Source of the DNA: Phoronis australis
Taxonomy: Eukaryota > Phoronida > Phoronidae
Assembly (NCBI GenBank): GCA_002633005.1
Contig: NMRA01000133.1
Location: 490,627 to 554,626 of the forward strand
Reading direction: 5' to 3'
DNA: 64,000 nt
Of the stretch, positions 28,501-43,500 are shown piece after piece. The first letter of the stretch is position 1, and the number at the start of each line of letters is the position of its first letter. A model generated the notes under the pieces. It saw only the letters and a program-made list of their open reading frames with translations. It was not told the origin of the DNA and made no database searches. The position numbers and the translations under genes are program-made.

Positions 28501-31500
28501 ACTCGACCCCAAATCAGCAGCTTGACTTGATTGAAGAAACATTGCAAAAGTTCGGGAGAAGTAAATGAATAATTTATTGGATGGCTCACCCACTCACAAC
28601 CAGCTCAATAGCTGCATCCGGTCATGTGTTTATTTCTGTCAATGACAAGTCTCGCTTTTGTTTGGATTTCCTGAGAAGTTCAAGAATAAAGTTTCCAGAG
28701 CTAACAGTTGTAGTTTTCCAAGGTTGCTGCGTCAGTTCAAGCCTGGAGATAATAGATCGTGGTTTTGGTTTGTTGGCCTATATATTAAGCACTTATTTAC
28801 AGTTCCTATGTCTCATTAAATTGTGAATATGCATATGAAGTACATAAACAACCACGAGTCTTACGGTGAGCCGGAAACCATACAAGAACCAGTTACCATT
28901 ACAATCTCGCTAAAGTCTCATTTTGCAGACTATTTTTATGTAGATGAGTACGGTAATGTCATCGATACCCTACTGAAACAAGGCACAGTTTTTATTATTT
29001 ATTTTATGATTAGTATTAGTACTTGGAAGAACAACAATCACAATCACAGTGGCTGCACTTATCAATTCTTCCACCAGAACCAGGTAAAATATCTGCTTGG
29101 TTTGCAAGCTGGAAGTCATCATCCAGAATGAATCTAGTGTCTCAGCCAGTTCACCAGGCACCGGTCGAGTGAATCAACTACAGCTGATATCACCATGTTA
29201 AAATGTACATTTTCCTACCACATTTAATCCAAAATCCTCTAAAAACATAAAAAGGGGAAAACTCGATTAGTCATAACGAAGAACAGAGCTAGACGGTCAC
29301 CAACAGATGTCACTATCCCCTGTTATTATTATTCATCTAGGTCACCGTTCATAAATTATGAGAAAAATCATTAATTTCATGAGAGCAGACGACACTGACA
29401 TGACTGAATTAACACAGCTGACATTTTCACTACCCTACATTTCTGCTAAAACATACAATTTGCATGCAGTTGACATTTTCAGTGCTATATACCTCAAGGC
29501 ATCATACTTCAACACACACTCTTGACTTGGTCGTCTCACTGTTCTATTATTTCTACACTAAAACTGACCCTTCTTATTTTAGAAAGGTTTCTAATCTTGT
29601 TGTGAATGGTCTCAATTTATCAGAACGAAAGGTTTGTTGGTAGCAATGGTAATGAAAAAAATTAAAATTTTCTTGCATGCCACCACAGAGCATATTAAGC
29701 TTATGCTCTGTGGTGGCATTACTGCGTCATTTTATCTTTGCTTGAGAATGAAACAAGAATGTTTCGAAATATCGTGTAACTTTTAATTATGTCGCTAGGT
29801 CAATATAGATTATTACATGGCGAAGTCGTTCTCCCCCATTATCTAGAGCCCGAGTGGATTTTGTAGAATTATCGCCCGAAAGGCTAACGCTCCTCAGGCG
29901 ATAATTCTACAAAATCCACTCGGGCTCAAGATAAGGGGGATAACCGCTGAGAACATGTAATAATCTATTTATACCACATACTGAACGAGAAATATTGCAA
30001 TGAATCGATCTACCTTTCTCGACTTGCCTTGGCTTTGTAACTACTTTCTATGTCAGAGGTCGTGACCTTTTAAGAAAAGCCGAGCTATTTTTGTCAAATA
30101 AATGCTTTTACTCAAAATCAATTGAACATTTCAACAAAATAGAAATAAAGTGAATCTATAAATTAAGGTTTAGCAACTATTATAGCTTACTACACATTTT
30201 ACATGCTAAGCTTCGACTGGGAAAATATTGTCTGCTAAAGTAGGTTACCACTGGTAACTGAGTATAATGGTCAAACCAAAGGATCTTGACTACACGATAT
30301 CCGCAAGTTGGAGATCGGTGATTTACAAGTGAGAACACGAGAGAAAAATTTCTCTGAATTAAAATATCGTTGTTATGGAAATTATGTCTTATTTTCATAG
30401 CGCATAAATGTAGGTACTGATGCCCTTTATTGAACATGCGATTGTTGCGCGTGCTCAATTAAGTATTCTATTTTCCCGCTCGAGGACGTCAGCTGCTGAG
30501 TGGTGTAGTGGTAAAGTCGGCGACCCGAAACTCTTGAGGCCCAGGTTTGAAACCGGCCTCGGTTTCCTGCCAAAATGTTATCTCACTAGTGAGATAACTA
30601 AATGGGTTATTACACAGTTGTAGTTGCCATTCGAGGCTAATATTGTGGTATAAGTCACTTTATCTATGTTCAGTTGAGAGTAGAGTTTTGTTCCGAAGGT
30701 ATGAACGTATCGGAATAAAGACTGTCAACAACGAAAAGCGTCGTGCGTTTAATCCATTCTGTATATCTGAAAACTTGCTCCCGAAGTACAGCTAATGACT
30801 ATCAGAAAATACCTTCAGACATGCCATTGTATACAATGCGGATGGGTTGTTTTGATTTAATGGATGAACATCAAGCTAATACTTCCAACCCATGTAAACA
30901 CAGCTATATTTCGCCATCTTTGGCCAACAAACATTAGTTGTAAAGGAAAGCGCTCAACAGTTTCAAGATGCACTTGCAATGCAGAACAACAGCAAAAAAG
31001 AAAACGGAAAAGGAAAAATGACCATCAATGAATGTGTAAGGATAAGGAAAAATGGTCATCACTGAACGTGTAATTGAAACTTCAGGGTCTGATGATCATG
31101 CCAGGATAAACCATCAGTTAATATCTACAGAGTAAGTGCAACGTGAAAGAAATTTGTTTTCATCAAGGCTTGACATTAACCTTTTGTCAAACAGTCGGTG
31201 AAGTAGAAATGAAATTTACTTGACCTTTGTCCTGACCTTTAACTCAAACCGAAGTCACTTGTACTCGTTCAATCATAGATGGAGGAATTCACATTTCTTT
31301 ATTTCTTTTCATGTTTTTGCTTCGTTTCTTCACGTCCTTTGATTTGTTTTATGCATGTCGTAAGTGAATCAAATGTCACAAAACTTCACTGAGGCATGAA
31401 AATGAGTAAACGATGCTTTCATTGTTTTTAAAAGTAATCAAAACACACAGTAGAGAATCTGTTGCTGTCATATGCCATATTGGGTTTTACCTTTGTGGGA

Positions 31501-34500
31501 CTCACAATGCAACAGTAGACACACCAACATGTCCCCCCTAGCGTTCCTTCAGCTATGAAAACACATCAAACGTGAAACAAATAGGCATACAAACATCTAA
31601 TCCAACAAAGTTCTCCGCACTCAGTCTATAGATCCGTTTCAACAATGTGCTTACACTCATTTGTGCCATGCTTTGTAACTTCGCTATTCCAAATAGTCAC
31701 AAAAAACTGGCTTTTATTAGAAATTTGTTACCCATTAGGTTTATCAAGCGACGTACCCCACAATTCAGTTGAAACGTATGGCACTGGCTATAGTAGAACA
31801 CTTGAAGTACTAGACAGTACAGTTGCAGTACACGACACTTTAAGGTGAAAACAAAAATGGCAAGAAGTGAGAGATCACTGAGAGAAATCTGTTTAAGACT
31901 TGGAAAGAAGAAATCAATAAAGTGCATGGATATCTGTGTGGAGTGTATGGATATCTGTGTGGAGTGTATGGATATCTGTGTGGAGTGTCCTTTATTTCAC
32001 GTCTTCTTTAAGTTTCCTGAACCAGCGAGATGGGTAAACAGTTGATTCCGGAAATCTGTAACTTCTGCAGACACAAATTTTCCACACAGGATGTATCGCT
32101 GGGCTTGTCAAGCCATACTAGAGTCGCTATGGTAACAATGGTAGGCATGAACTAACAGCATTTATTGGAACATCTAGACACATAGCAAAATTTTTTTTCT
32201 GTGGTTATGTTGGAATGCGTTCATTCCTATTTTATGTTATTTCAAACTTGGCTTTTTTGGTCTGCCGTCACTGTTTAAAAACTGCAATTCAAAGCGGAAT
32301 CAACAATTGGTCGAACTTCAAAACCATTTGCCCGGACTTCAAAACCAGCTGGCTGGACTGTAAAACCTAATGGCTGGTGTTCTACTTGGAACACGAATCA
32401 ATACCGTGAAAAACAGCAGTACTTACCAATAGGGTCCACATGGTCCAGATGATCAATAAAGTCCCTTTTGCCCAGGTAAGCTGTGATCTATAATCAGGTA
32501 AATTTAGTTAAAACTGCATTTCATCAGAGGTGAGGTGCTACAAACGAAGAAGGGTTTAAAATAAGTCTTGTAATTCACCTTGCCATGATAGAAGAAAATG
32601 TTTCAGAGTTTTTGGGGCTAGTCAACCTAAAGTTGTTAATTCAACAATGGCGCATGTATGCACTTTCTGTTACTTGAGTTTGCAGCTCATTTGGTAACAA
32701 TTCTAGATCGGATGAGCATGGTGATGTTTTTAGACCCCCCCCCCGAAGTGCTGTAGTTAAGAACTGACAGCTTCCTTAACAGCAGTGAAATGCTCCTTTA
32801 AAAAGACCATAGCAAGGGAACACACATGGGAACAGACATTTTCATGCAAAAATAAATACAAAATCTTTAGTGGTGTTACTACAGGAGTACACACGCACAC
32901 GCACACGCACACGCACACACACACACACACACGAGTTTCCAATTTAACAATGCCTCTTGTGATTTTATTTCTGTTTTCTTCCATATATTAAGGTGACAAG
33001 TTGGAAGATTCAAAAATGATTTTCGTGCAACAAAAGTTGAGACGTTTGGAAGACTGCGACTGTAGAGGAAAGATCCCCAGAACGAAAGAAAAATTTCTTA
33101 TCTTGAGAAGCAACAACAGCAAGATCGCTTAATAAAACTAGCGCTTCACAGAGCATGTCACAGGTACCAAATTTTTCCAACCACTTTAATCCAGCAGCCG
33201 CATTTGCAAATAGCGAACTAAAAAGCTGGTACATGAACACTAATACATGTCCTTTTTGAAGTCAAGTTGACACTTAAGCCAACAACAATTCAAGCTTTGT
33301 AGGAAAACGCACACCGAAAAACTGCTGTGTCCACAGTGTGGAGCCACAGTGTACCAGGAAATGATTAGTTTTTGACTAAAGAAACAGATTTTGTTTCTTT
33401 ATGCAGAGCAAATACAGAAAGACCAGGTAAGACAAAACGCCAATTTATTAATATCTGGAAATATTGACCTAAAATGAGTTGGACAATTTCAAGGAAGTGA
33501 TGACAGGCTGTTAATACCTGTTACTCAGAAAATCAATTTCCTAAACTTAGAGTTCTGTAAAAAGATTGAAGGAAACCTCCAAACACACCAATGAAATTAG
33601 CTTGTACGTTGCTGTCCTGGAGCATGTTTTACAAAAGGGCATACACCTGTTCTTAAAGCGTCGTAACTTGAATTTAGCTGGCACACAGTTCATTGAACGC
33701 ATTTAGGAAGGTGGTCTCTGAAGACGGCATTTAAGTTTAATTCAGTAACAACATTTTACTCTTATCCAAAATGCAACTTCACAATCCCAACAATGTGCCA
33801 ATGATAGTCTTAGTTATGACCAGGCAGACAAATTTCAATAAAACCAGCCCTTGCTGAAGACCTATTGCAAGACTGTCTAACCTAAAATTAAACAAATTTA
33901 CCTTTCCATTTGGACTGCTCTTCTTGAACACCCTGAAAAACAAATAAAGACAGGTTGCAAAACAAAAAACAATTATCAAAAGCAAAATTTGTCCGGTCTG
34001 TATCGAGGCATACTGGCTAAATACAGTAAGGGCAGACATTTATGGTCAGCAACAACTCCTTCCAAAGCCATAGTGTGCCCAATGTTCACACTTGGGCGAA
34101 CACGGTACCAGTCTAGCTATTAGGGGCTAAAATGCCATGTGGACAATACTTAATATGAACAATAACAACCTTTCTTTTCACCATTCATAATATTTAGCCC
34201 AAATTAGAGCAAGCATTTTCCTTGGGACGTATGAAGTCAGGTGGTTAGAATACAGATGTTTGGGAAAATGCCTTCAGTTTTCTGATTAAGTCTTGTTGGA
34301 GAAGAGGAGATGTTAGAACAAATGGTGAATTTCCAAGACAATTACCATTACGGTCTTTATACTTCACTCCGAATACAAGTGACATCTGGTGTACACGGTC
34401 AGAAATGACAAATGGCACTGCCACAGAAAACTGAACCGACTGTTTCCTTCCGAAATTAGGTGAATTGCTGGCTAATTCAAAGGAACAGACCGAGACTATT

Positions 34501-37500
34501 CCTTGCATTATGTAGTTCATAAAACATGTAGTGGAATAAATCGAGAATCTTACACGAGTCGCAGGTTCATGGCCAGTTCAGTACATTGACATACTGACAT
34601 CACAGACTGATTATCTATCATGCAAGTGATTTCTCAAATTATAATTTATAGATGATTTTAAAAGCTTAATTCTACTTCTTTAAGTACTAACACATCCACA
34701 GAACTACACCAATGTGGAGAAACATTTGAGTAAGTTATTATGAGTGCCAAACAATTGCCAGTGCTAAACATTTAGTATCACCCAGCCTACTGCAAAAGAT
34801 GTCACATAATTTGCATGAATTATTACCCAAAAGTACCAAAAAGACAGGAAAATATTGCACAGCTTATTTTCCCATGTACGGCATTACGTCACAGAGATTA
34901 GACACTGGAGCCAAGTCCTCTGCAACCAAAGCTGTGGTAAATCTCCACATAACAAGCAACGCATTAAAAGTTGACAGAAAATTCATAGCAAATCTTCATG
35001 TAAAATTACAAGCAACACAAGTTTACAGAAAATTCATGGCAAATCTTCATGTAACAACAAGCAACACAAGTTGACAGAAAATTCAACTTCAAACACTTGC
35101 CAATCATTGACGAAGAAATAAAAGGATGCTTGTTCATTTTTGAAAATATTTCCACAGAAGTTCGATCCATCTGAAAATCAGCCACTCGAACACTTCTGTC
35201 CGTTAGAGCACTGATTGGTGTTCGCAACTGGTCTTGTGGCAAGTTCTCCGAACTGAAAATCTATGGACTTCAATTTCGGAGGTCATAGGTGGCCTGAGGC
35301 GACCGTCTGGTTCAGGTTAAGCGTCCATTGCTTAGGTAGGCACATATCCCCAATTTCTTGAAATTTCTGATATAAGCGCCCAACTCTAGGTTCAGCACCC
35401 ACCTCCCTATTTGTAGATTCACCATTAAATGACCAGAGCATGAACCCAAATATTTACAATATAATGTATCTGCATCCTATGAAAAATAAAAGGTTCATCA
35501 ATGCAAGTGTATTTTACAAATAGTGAAAAACTGTCTTGACTAATAACTTTTCAAAGCAGCTACAAGTTTTCAGATGTTTTAGAAAATTTGGCTAACACAG
35601 TTAAAAGTCTAGCAGTCACTCTATAAAGCACTAGTTTTCAAATTACAAATCTATATCACCATGGCAACTAAGTAGAACAATTTATTTCATTCCAATCCAG
35701 TGGGATGCCAAGTCTAAAGAAGAAAAACAGACAAGCAATATATTTTAAGGCACCAAGGCAGTTGATTTTCTGCCAACTGTTCAGTTCCACCACAGTGTGA
35801 CTCATTGTGATATTTCTCATTGCCACAAAAGTCATCGTAATGTGTGACCATCGCCACACAGAGTCACAGGTTAAGTATTTAGAATAACTGCAACAGTGGT
35901 AAGAAGTAACATTGCCCTCTCTTGCCTGAGTGAAAAGCGTTTGTTCGTGTCTTCATTAGAGGAATTTTTTGGGTTGTGGGGTAAATACCTTAACCCTTGT
36001 AATCACCAAGAACACCCACTGGTCGCCACCAAGTCCACCCCTGGTCACCACCAAGTCCACCCCAGGTCACCACCTCATAAGCAATGTAGTTGTCAAAAAT
36101 AAGTTTTTTGTATTTGTTTCAAAGCCTCACCTTATACACTGCCAAGAGCAGACCACCCAACAGCCATGGCATTAGTGAGTACATCAAAAAGGAGAAAACA
36201 AAAATTAAGGTGCCAAAAATTCTATATTTTCGGAACGAACGTGAACGTACTACCAGGCAGTAATCACTCCATCAGCTGGCCAAAATCTAAAACAATTGGT
36301 TTTCTACATATCTCCTGGAAACGCTCTCACATAAAATGGCCACTAGGAAGCACTGCAATGGTCAAATTCACCCAAAAATCTAACAGTGCTGGCATATTCT
36401 TATCATATACAGTCTATACTAAGTATAATTGAAATCTGCCAATCCGTTCTCTAGATATCATCCATAAAATGCTCTTGCCACAAACAACCCTTGAAAAGTC
36501 CTTTGTCGCCATTACATCTCAATTTCATAGGAAAGCGTGTCAACAGGTAATAGCAGTATGCCCTGGCACACCACAAGAGATTGTCATCCTCATCATCAAT
36601 GCCCGTCACCCCTACCAGGGTATAGGCCACGAATCAAGAGATTTCCATTTTGTTCTGTCCTGGGCGATTCCTTCTAGCTGTCTCCATGAGTATCCTAACT
36701 TCTCCATGTCATCGGTGATGCATCTTCTCCAGGTCATTCGTGGTCTGCCTCTATTTCGTTTACCCTGTGGGTTCCACTTTAATGCGTGTTTGGAAGTGCT
36801 ACTTGTTGGTCTTCTTAGTGTATGTCCAATCCAGCGCGATCTCCTCTTCCACTGGTGTCGGTCCTGTTCTTCCCCACAATTCTTCATTTCTTATCCTTTC
36901 TGGCAACTGTATGCTCAAAATTTTTCTCAGGCATGAATTGACAAAAGTTTGCAGTCTCTTGAAGTTTGTTTTTGTGTTTGTCCAGGTCATTGTGGTGGAC
37001 TTTAATCCTGGCATCAATTTCAACAACACGACCACGCATTACTAATGACGCTAACAATTAGATATTCACTGGCAACGACAATGACCTTAGTCCAGCCGAC
37101 AGGACAGTAATCAGGTATGCATTCCAAAGATGTGAAACCCTCACAGAAATCCAAAATCATGCAAGATTTCACAAGATATTGCCGAGTATTAAAAGTACAG
37201 CATGTGATCACTCTAGCGTCTTTCGCGAGGTTCTCTGTATAAGGAAGTTTCCACTTGTTTTGATTCAGAAATACAGCAGAAAAATTACGAGGTGGGCACA
37301 AACCCAAGCAGTGAGTGCTTAATTGAAAATTGTCAAAAGTAGAGGGTGGGCAATCAGCTAACAAGTGGGCACTTTATTCGGAAATTTTTAAAGACAAGGG
37401 ATTAGTACTTATGGCATGTTTGTTGGTGTCTGTACACTTCTGACAAATTTGTGTTTCCACTTGTGGAGATCACTGTTCAAAAAATCACCTACAGGTGTTG

Positions 37501-40500
37501 CATCAAGCACGGGCTTTAAAGCCAGAAGTAAAAACAATCAATTTGGAGGAAACAAGTGTCCAGTACTGCTCCTTGTTTATGGCTCTAATGATTTCACGTG
37601 TCGAGTACTGCTACTTGTTTATGGCTCTAATGATTTCACGTGTCGAGTACTGCTACTTGTTTATGGCTCTAATTATTTCACGTGTCGAGTACTGCTACTT
37701 GTTTATGGCTCTAATGATTTCACGTGTCCAGCACTGCTACTTGTTTATGGCTCTAATGATTTCACGTGTCGAGAACTGCTACTTGTTTATGGCTCTAATG
37801 ATTTCACGTGTCCAATACTGCTACTCGTTTATGGCTCTAATGATTTCATGTGTCCAGTACTGCTACTTGTTTATGGCTCTAATGATTTCATGTGTCCAGT
37901 ACTGCTACTTGTTTATGGCTCTAATGATTTCATGAAGCCTATAAACTAGATCAGCTTCAGCTTCATTGACCACTTCTTTCTGTGGTAAGAGCTAATTACA
38001 GGCACTACCTTAAGTAGACTTGAGGTGATAACACAACCAAGGAGAAGGTGCAATCAACATGACCAAGATTACCAATCAACCAACCAATGCTTGCTTCAAA
38101 GGCATCTTTGAGAAATAAACAACTTTCATTGATTTTCAGTAGCAATGTATTACTGTCATGTTTGTCCGTAACACAAGTTTCCACAAATGGTACTAGCCAC
38201 CTCACCAAGCACTAAATTTTACTTTAGGATTAAAAGGCTCTTTCATACTGACTTAACTTTAATCCGAGCGTCGACACAAACTGCGAATTTAACTGAACCG
38301 TAGTTAACGGACATCAAAGTAAACAGTAGGTGACGCTGTTGTCATCGAAGTAATCGCAAGGTGGCGCTGATGCATCACGTGCATGCTAAGATTTTTTTAA
38401 TGATACAATTTGGGAACATTTACACGTGTTCATTGACATAAAACTTATTTCTAATTCCATTGGTGATTATTCGAGCAAAATTCAAGCAACTATTATTGAC
38501 GACCCTTCCCTTTAATTGTTGATGAAAATAGTGGCCCCTAGCGATAATTTCGATGGTACCGAAATTGACTGTTCATACTGTATGGCAGCGTGGACGCTCC
38601 GCTGTTAAATCCACCTGTTATTTTAAAACTTTGACCCAGGACTGAAGTTAACTGTTCATACTGACCGCGCGACGTGTTGATGTTAGTATGAAAGGGTCAA
38701 AAGATTGATAAACATCAGTAACTGAAGATTCTGAAATTCTATTTCAACATGCAATGTATAAATTTCCATTCTTTGAACAACAATTTTTTGAAACTGCTTA
38801 ATGAAGAAAAACTAATTTTAGACAATATCCACGCATCACAGATCACATATAAAAATTCTTGAAGAACTTGTTCTCATGATCTTATTACCATAGTCTTCCC
38901 TTGAATGCCACTTAACAAACATTAACAACATACCCATAGGACGTCACCATATGTACTTCTCTCAAGAAGAACTTTTCACACACAGACAAGATGGGACAGA
39001 CAGACAAGCACACTGGTGCAACAGGGCTGTGTTTTGACAGCAACCAGAGCACCACATTTAGGCCTGACTGAACATGCGTCTGGTGTCACAGTCTGCCTCA
39101 CTAATGTTTTATGTCCAATCAAGATATTTTGGTCTTAGTTTCAAGTGGTTCACCCTGACAGATGGCTTCCTTCTCTATACAAATCAAGCTGGGACAACTG
39201 GGAGGTTTTTTTTCTATCTTCAATACATTGTTTTAAGCAGCCAAAAATAGAAGATCTGCAGATCCTGACACCTGATGGTAACCTGGGGTTTATTCAGGAT
39301 TTCAAAACAGGGCATCCAAGATGGGTTTGCCCAAGTTCCTAGTACGTCCATAACCAATGACGCGTGACGGCGTTTTTTATGACTCCAAGTCAATTGCTGT
39401 TGTAGTGTGGTATGTTACTGTGGAGACTTATTGTATCTATCCTACATCATGTCTAAACCAACATTTTTATTCTCGTGTAAGCCAATGAGCTCGCAGTGTG
39501 TCCAAATGATGAACGGGGTGGCCTAGCTAGGGTGCCTAAATTTCAGTCAGGTTGCTCACTTGGGATGCCCTAGAACCTTCTAGATTAAGGTTTGGTGGTA
39601 ATTCTGGCAAAAAAACAGAAAAATGGTAAAAACATATTCCGTGACACATTGGTGGATCAAAAATGACCAACATACTCATCAGGATAAAATGAGAACAAAG
39701 TGATATAGCCAAAGGGCTCCATCCTGACCAACCACATAAAACAAGCACTAACTTCGTTTATTTCACATGTCGGTTTTTGTGCCCATCGCAACAATTAATT
39801 CAAAACATTGATCATTGTGCAATGTGGTGTAGCTTACAAAGTGCTTAATACAGAACTAGATAAGATTATATCATCAGCATGGTGCATTCATAGAATAAAG
39901 GAACATCGATTCCTACAGGTAGGTAAGACCCTAGTTATTCTAGCGCCACCTAGTGAGTCAACTTACATGATATGCAATAACTAATGACTTTGTCTCAGAG
40001 AACCAGATTGACAAGAGGGCAGACCAGAATGTAACACACACATAGTATTTCTAGCTAATAAGAATTTTTGTAGATAAGGTGCAACAACAATTATTGTCCC
40101 ATGTCCCTAGACATCATGCTGCCAACCTCTTGTTGCACGGCGGGAATTCACCTGAGTTTTCAGACCTCAAGTTTTCCACAGCATGTCTTAGCAAGACCTT
40201 ATCTGATGTGATGCCACAAGATGGGATCTTGCCCTACTAATTTGCTACGTTTTTAAACCTGCAAATTGTCTATCTACTGAATGGCAGCACTGGAGTCAGT
40301 AAACAAATGCAGCCAATTTTGAGACTGAGCACCAGACAGTGAAATGTGAGAGTGTGAATCATGATGTTTAAAGATCTACCTGAGATAAACCTACTGCCAG
40401 TCAAATGCCATAATCTGCCTGACACACGCCCACATCCCTAAACACAGTACACCAATCTCGCCCACATCCCTAAACACAGTACACCAATCTTGACTTCAGC

Positions 40501-43500
40501 GCTCTTCACATTTGTAAATGGGAAGTTGGAAAAATTTCATCAAACTTTGTCTGGCCTTTTTGAAGTAATGGCAAGAGCCCAAAAGGAATTAACAAAAATA
40601 AGCATTAAACCATTTAGTACAAAACCTCACTAATTAAGAACACTATTTGGGGGACAACAGAAATACTTTTTCATAAAAGATAAGCATAAAATGAATGCTT
40701 TTAACGCGTTTAAGTTCTTAGACCCCTAACTACTAACAATGTTTTAGAAATTGCTTACATTAAGTCTTTTGAAAATTAAATAATTTTGTCAATGATTTTT
40801 GTCTGAAATGGTTAGAGTATATATACGGTAACTCCACCTGCTCGAGCTAGGGTAACTTGCTCTAGAGTAACTTACGCCACTTTTAATGACTGTGTGGCCG
40901 CAAACTTGGAGCAAGGTGGAAGTAATTATCAGCTGCGATTACATACAGATGGCTCTTCTTGTGAGCACCCCTAAACATGCTCTTGGTTTTAATCATGTGA
41001 TTAAATGGGATGATGGTCGGGCATGTTGAGTGAAAGTAATCTAATAACTAGAGAGATAAGAAAGTCAATCCCGGTTAAGAAAAGTGAACAGGGACGATGG
41101 AGGTTATAAGCTGTCCAAAATTTGGAACAGCCTGACCACCACGCCACCTAGTGTCCAATAACTTCAGAAGATGGTTGCTGATAGGAGCCGAAACTGTCAA
41201 GGGTAAATATGTTCTAACTGGCTGTGAAAAAGTAAACTACACTCCTTCTCTTAAGTGTAGTGGCACCGCTGAATGTCGTCACCAAATGTCGTTGTGTGGC
41301 TTGCGAAATTCTATTCATCAATAATTACTGTAGGGTAACAGAACTTTTTTGATAGCAAAATATACCGTAATAACCGCCCAGGGCGCTTAGAAAAATTCGT
41401 TTCGGGGGGGTGGGGGGCGCTTATTATAACGCAAGGCGGTTGAAACCCGGTCTCCGAAACAGGTGAAATCGAAAGCTAAGATTCATCATATTTACACTCT
41501 GTGACGTATCTGCAACCTATGAAAGACTTTCTACAAAACCGTGATGCATTGCTATCAAACTTTGCTGCTAAATTACGATCATTTTACAGAAAATTGTGCC
41601 GAAATCCCGGGGCGAAAACTCGCTGAATGAATGCCTCGCAATCGTGGATATGGCGACTTGAATGCTTAAATAAAAATAAAGTTTCGACTCAAGCAAATTA
41701 CCTGAAATCCTCCTTAAATTTTCCAAGTAGCGCCCCTAAGATTTTTAGTTCCCGTTGAGTCGGTATTAACGGCAGGTTTAAGTACAAATTTGTGCTACAT
41801 CGTGCCATATACATGTATGATTGGCAACACGAGAAAAATGTCTGGACGAACACACATGTTGTTGTCACGTGACGTTTGTTTTGAAGTTCGTCTGCGTTTG
41901 TGAGTAAGCGAGCGCGTGCGTGTCACCAGAGTTCATTTGCCAGAGCACAGACCGTCATTTGGCCAGAGCCACACAATCTAACGAGCTAAAAGTGCATTGT
42001 ATCTAAAGAAATTTGCACAAGCAGTAACCCTAAACCAGAGCGTATTTCATTCAGCACTTGCCGGTCTCATGTGCTAAAAACGTTCGACATTTGCTTCGGT
42101 AAGGCCCATATTAGTCGCCATGTGGCTGGATGCGTACGTGACTATCTGACAGTTATTTGTTGGTGTAAGGGTGTGTCAAGCATTCACTGTCAGTGGTAAT
42201 TTTATCGGATATTTGGCTTAAAAACACCAATTATGGTTAATCAAACAATCCATCTTAAAAATAATGTAAACATTTTTTATAGAATTAGAAACTGTCGGAA
42301 ATTAGTGCCAATATTCATTTTTTGCCGATGCTATGCTACCCGTTTCATGAATGGATAGTTCCCGACTAATGTCTCTGATGACAGGTTCATGGATGTAGCG
42401 CGCGCTTCCTGGCCACGTACTTTTAACTCTGGCCAAGCTTTTTATTAGTCTTCGATTTGCAGTTTTCACTTGTACAAAGAAATTTGGATTCCTGTTGAAA
42501 GCGGGAAATATCTACAAAGCAATCCCGTAGACAAGTACACTACGTCTGTTCTGAAAGGCCAGACCATTGGTCCTCGCAAGATCAGCAAAACTAATTTGTG
42601 TTCGTTTTGAGGCATGGTGGAAGTTTGAAGTGTATAGTCACAGCTGAATACCGACATAGCGGCTAGGCTCGTAGTCTACAAATTCTGCACACAATGATTT
42701 TTTTCAAGACTGTCAGATATTATTGTTATTATTGATAAATTGAAGACATTACTGTAGAATTTTAGGACTGTAGGTAAGGCATTTTTAGCACTACACGTTC
42801 ACGGACTGGGCGCTTATTTTAGCAAAGACTGAAAACGTGTGGGGGGGGTGCTTATAGGGGGATGGCCGGTTATTACGGCGAATATGATACTATTCTAAAG
42901 GAGAATATTAATGGACAATTGGCAACATGCTGGATTGTGACATCGTTTCCATGTCCGTTGTCGTCAATGAAGATAAGAAGAGGATTGACAATGAGTGGTG
43001 CCAACTGGGTGCCTCCAACCAAAACTGGTAAGTGAGCAAAGAAACAACAAATCCCGAATCATTTTTGCTCGTCTTGGACAGATTCTCAACCTTGAAAAAG
43101 TGTGCAACTAAACCACTATTGCGACATCAAAGGCCAGAACTTACAATGCTTTTCTTTAGCCTCATCAAAAATTTGTTTTTTTTTACAATACCCAGCTTAA
43201 TGAATTTTCCATCCAATTTTCCAGCAATCTTATCATGACCTTCCACTGAGTTTTAGAAATTTCTTGCGCTTCTGTCCAAATTGGGTTTCATCCGTTTTCG
43301 ACATTCTAGCAACAGACGAACTTGAGGAATAATGAAATGCGTGTTACTTGTGACTGCACGGAACTGAAAATTGTTGTAAGTTACAGCTAGAAGTCGCCAC
43401 CATGTTGAAAAGGTGAATCCATGGAAGTCGTAGATGTTGTTAAATCTTGATCTTATGAACTGGATTATTGCCAACAGGAAGTAGTGCTTATTACGATGAC

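Noticed and set aside
30494-30565. Functional tRNA gene
   Set aside because: A and B boxes are present, but acceptor and anticodon stems do not close and a long non-tRNA body follows. Called a SINE.
37416-37949. 177- and 146-codon overlapping frames
   Set aside because: Translation of a 42-bp minisatellite in two frames.
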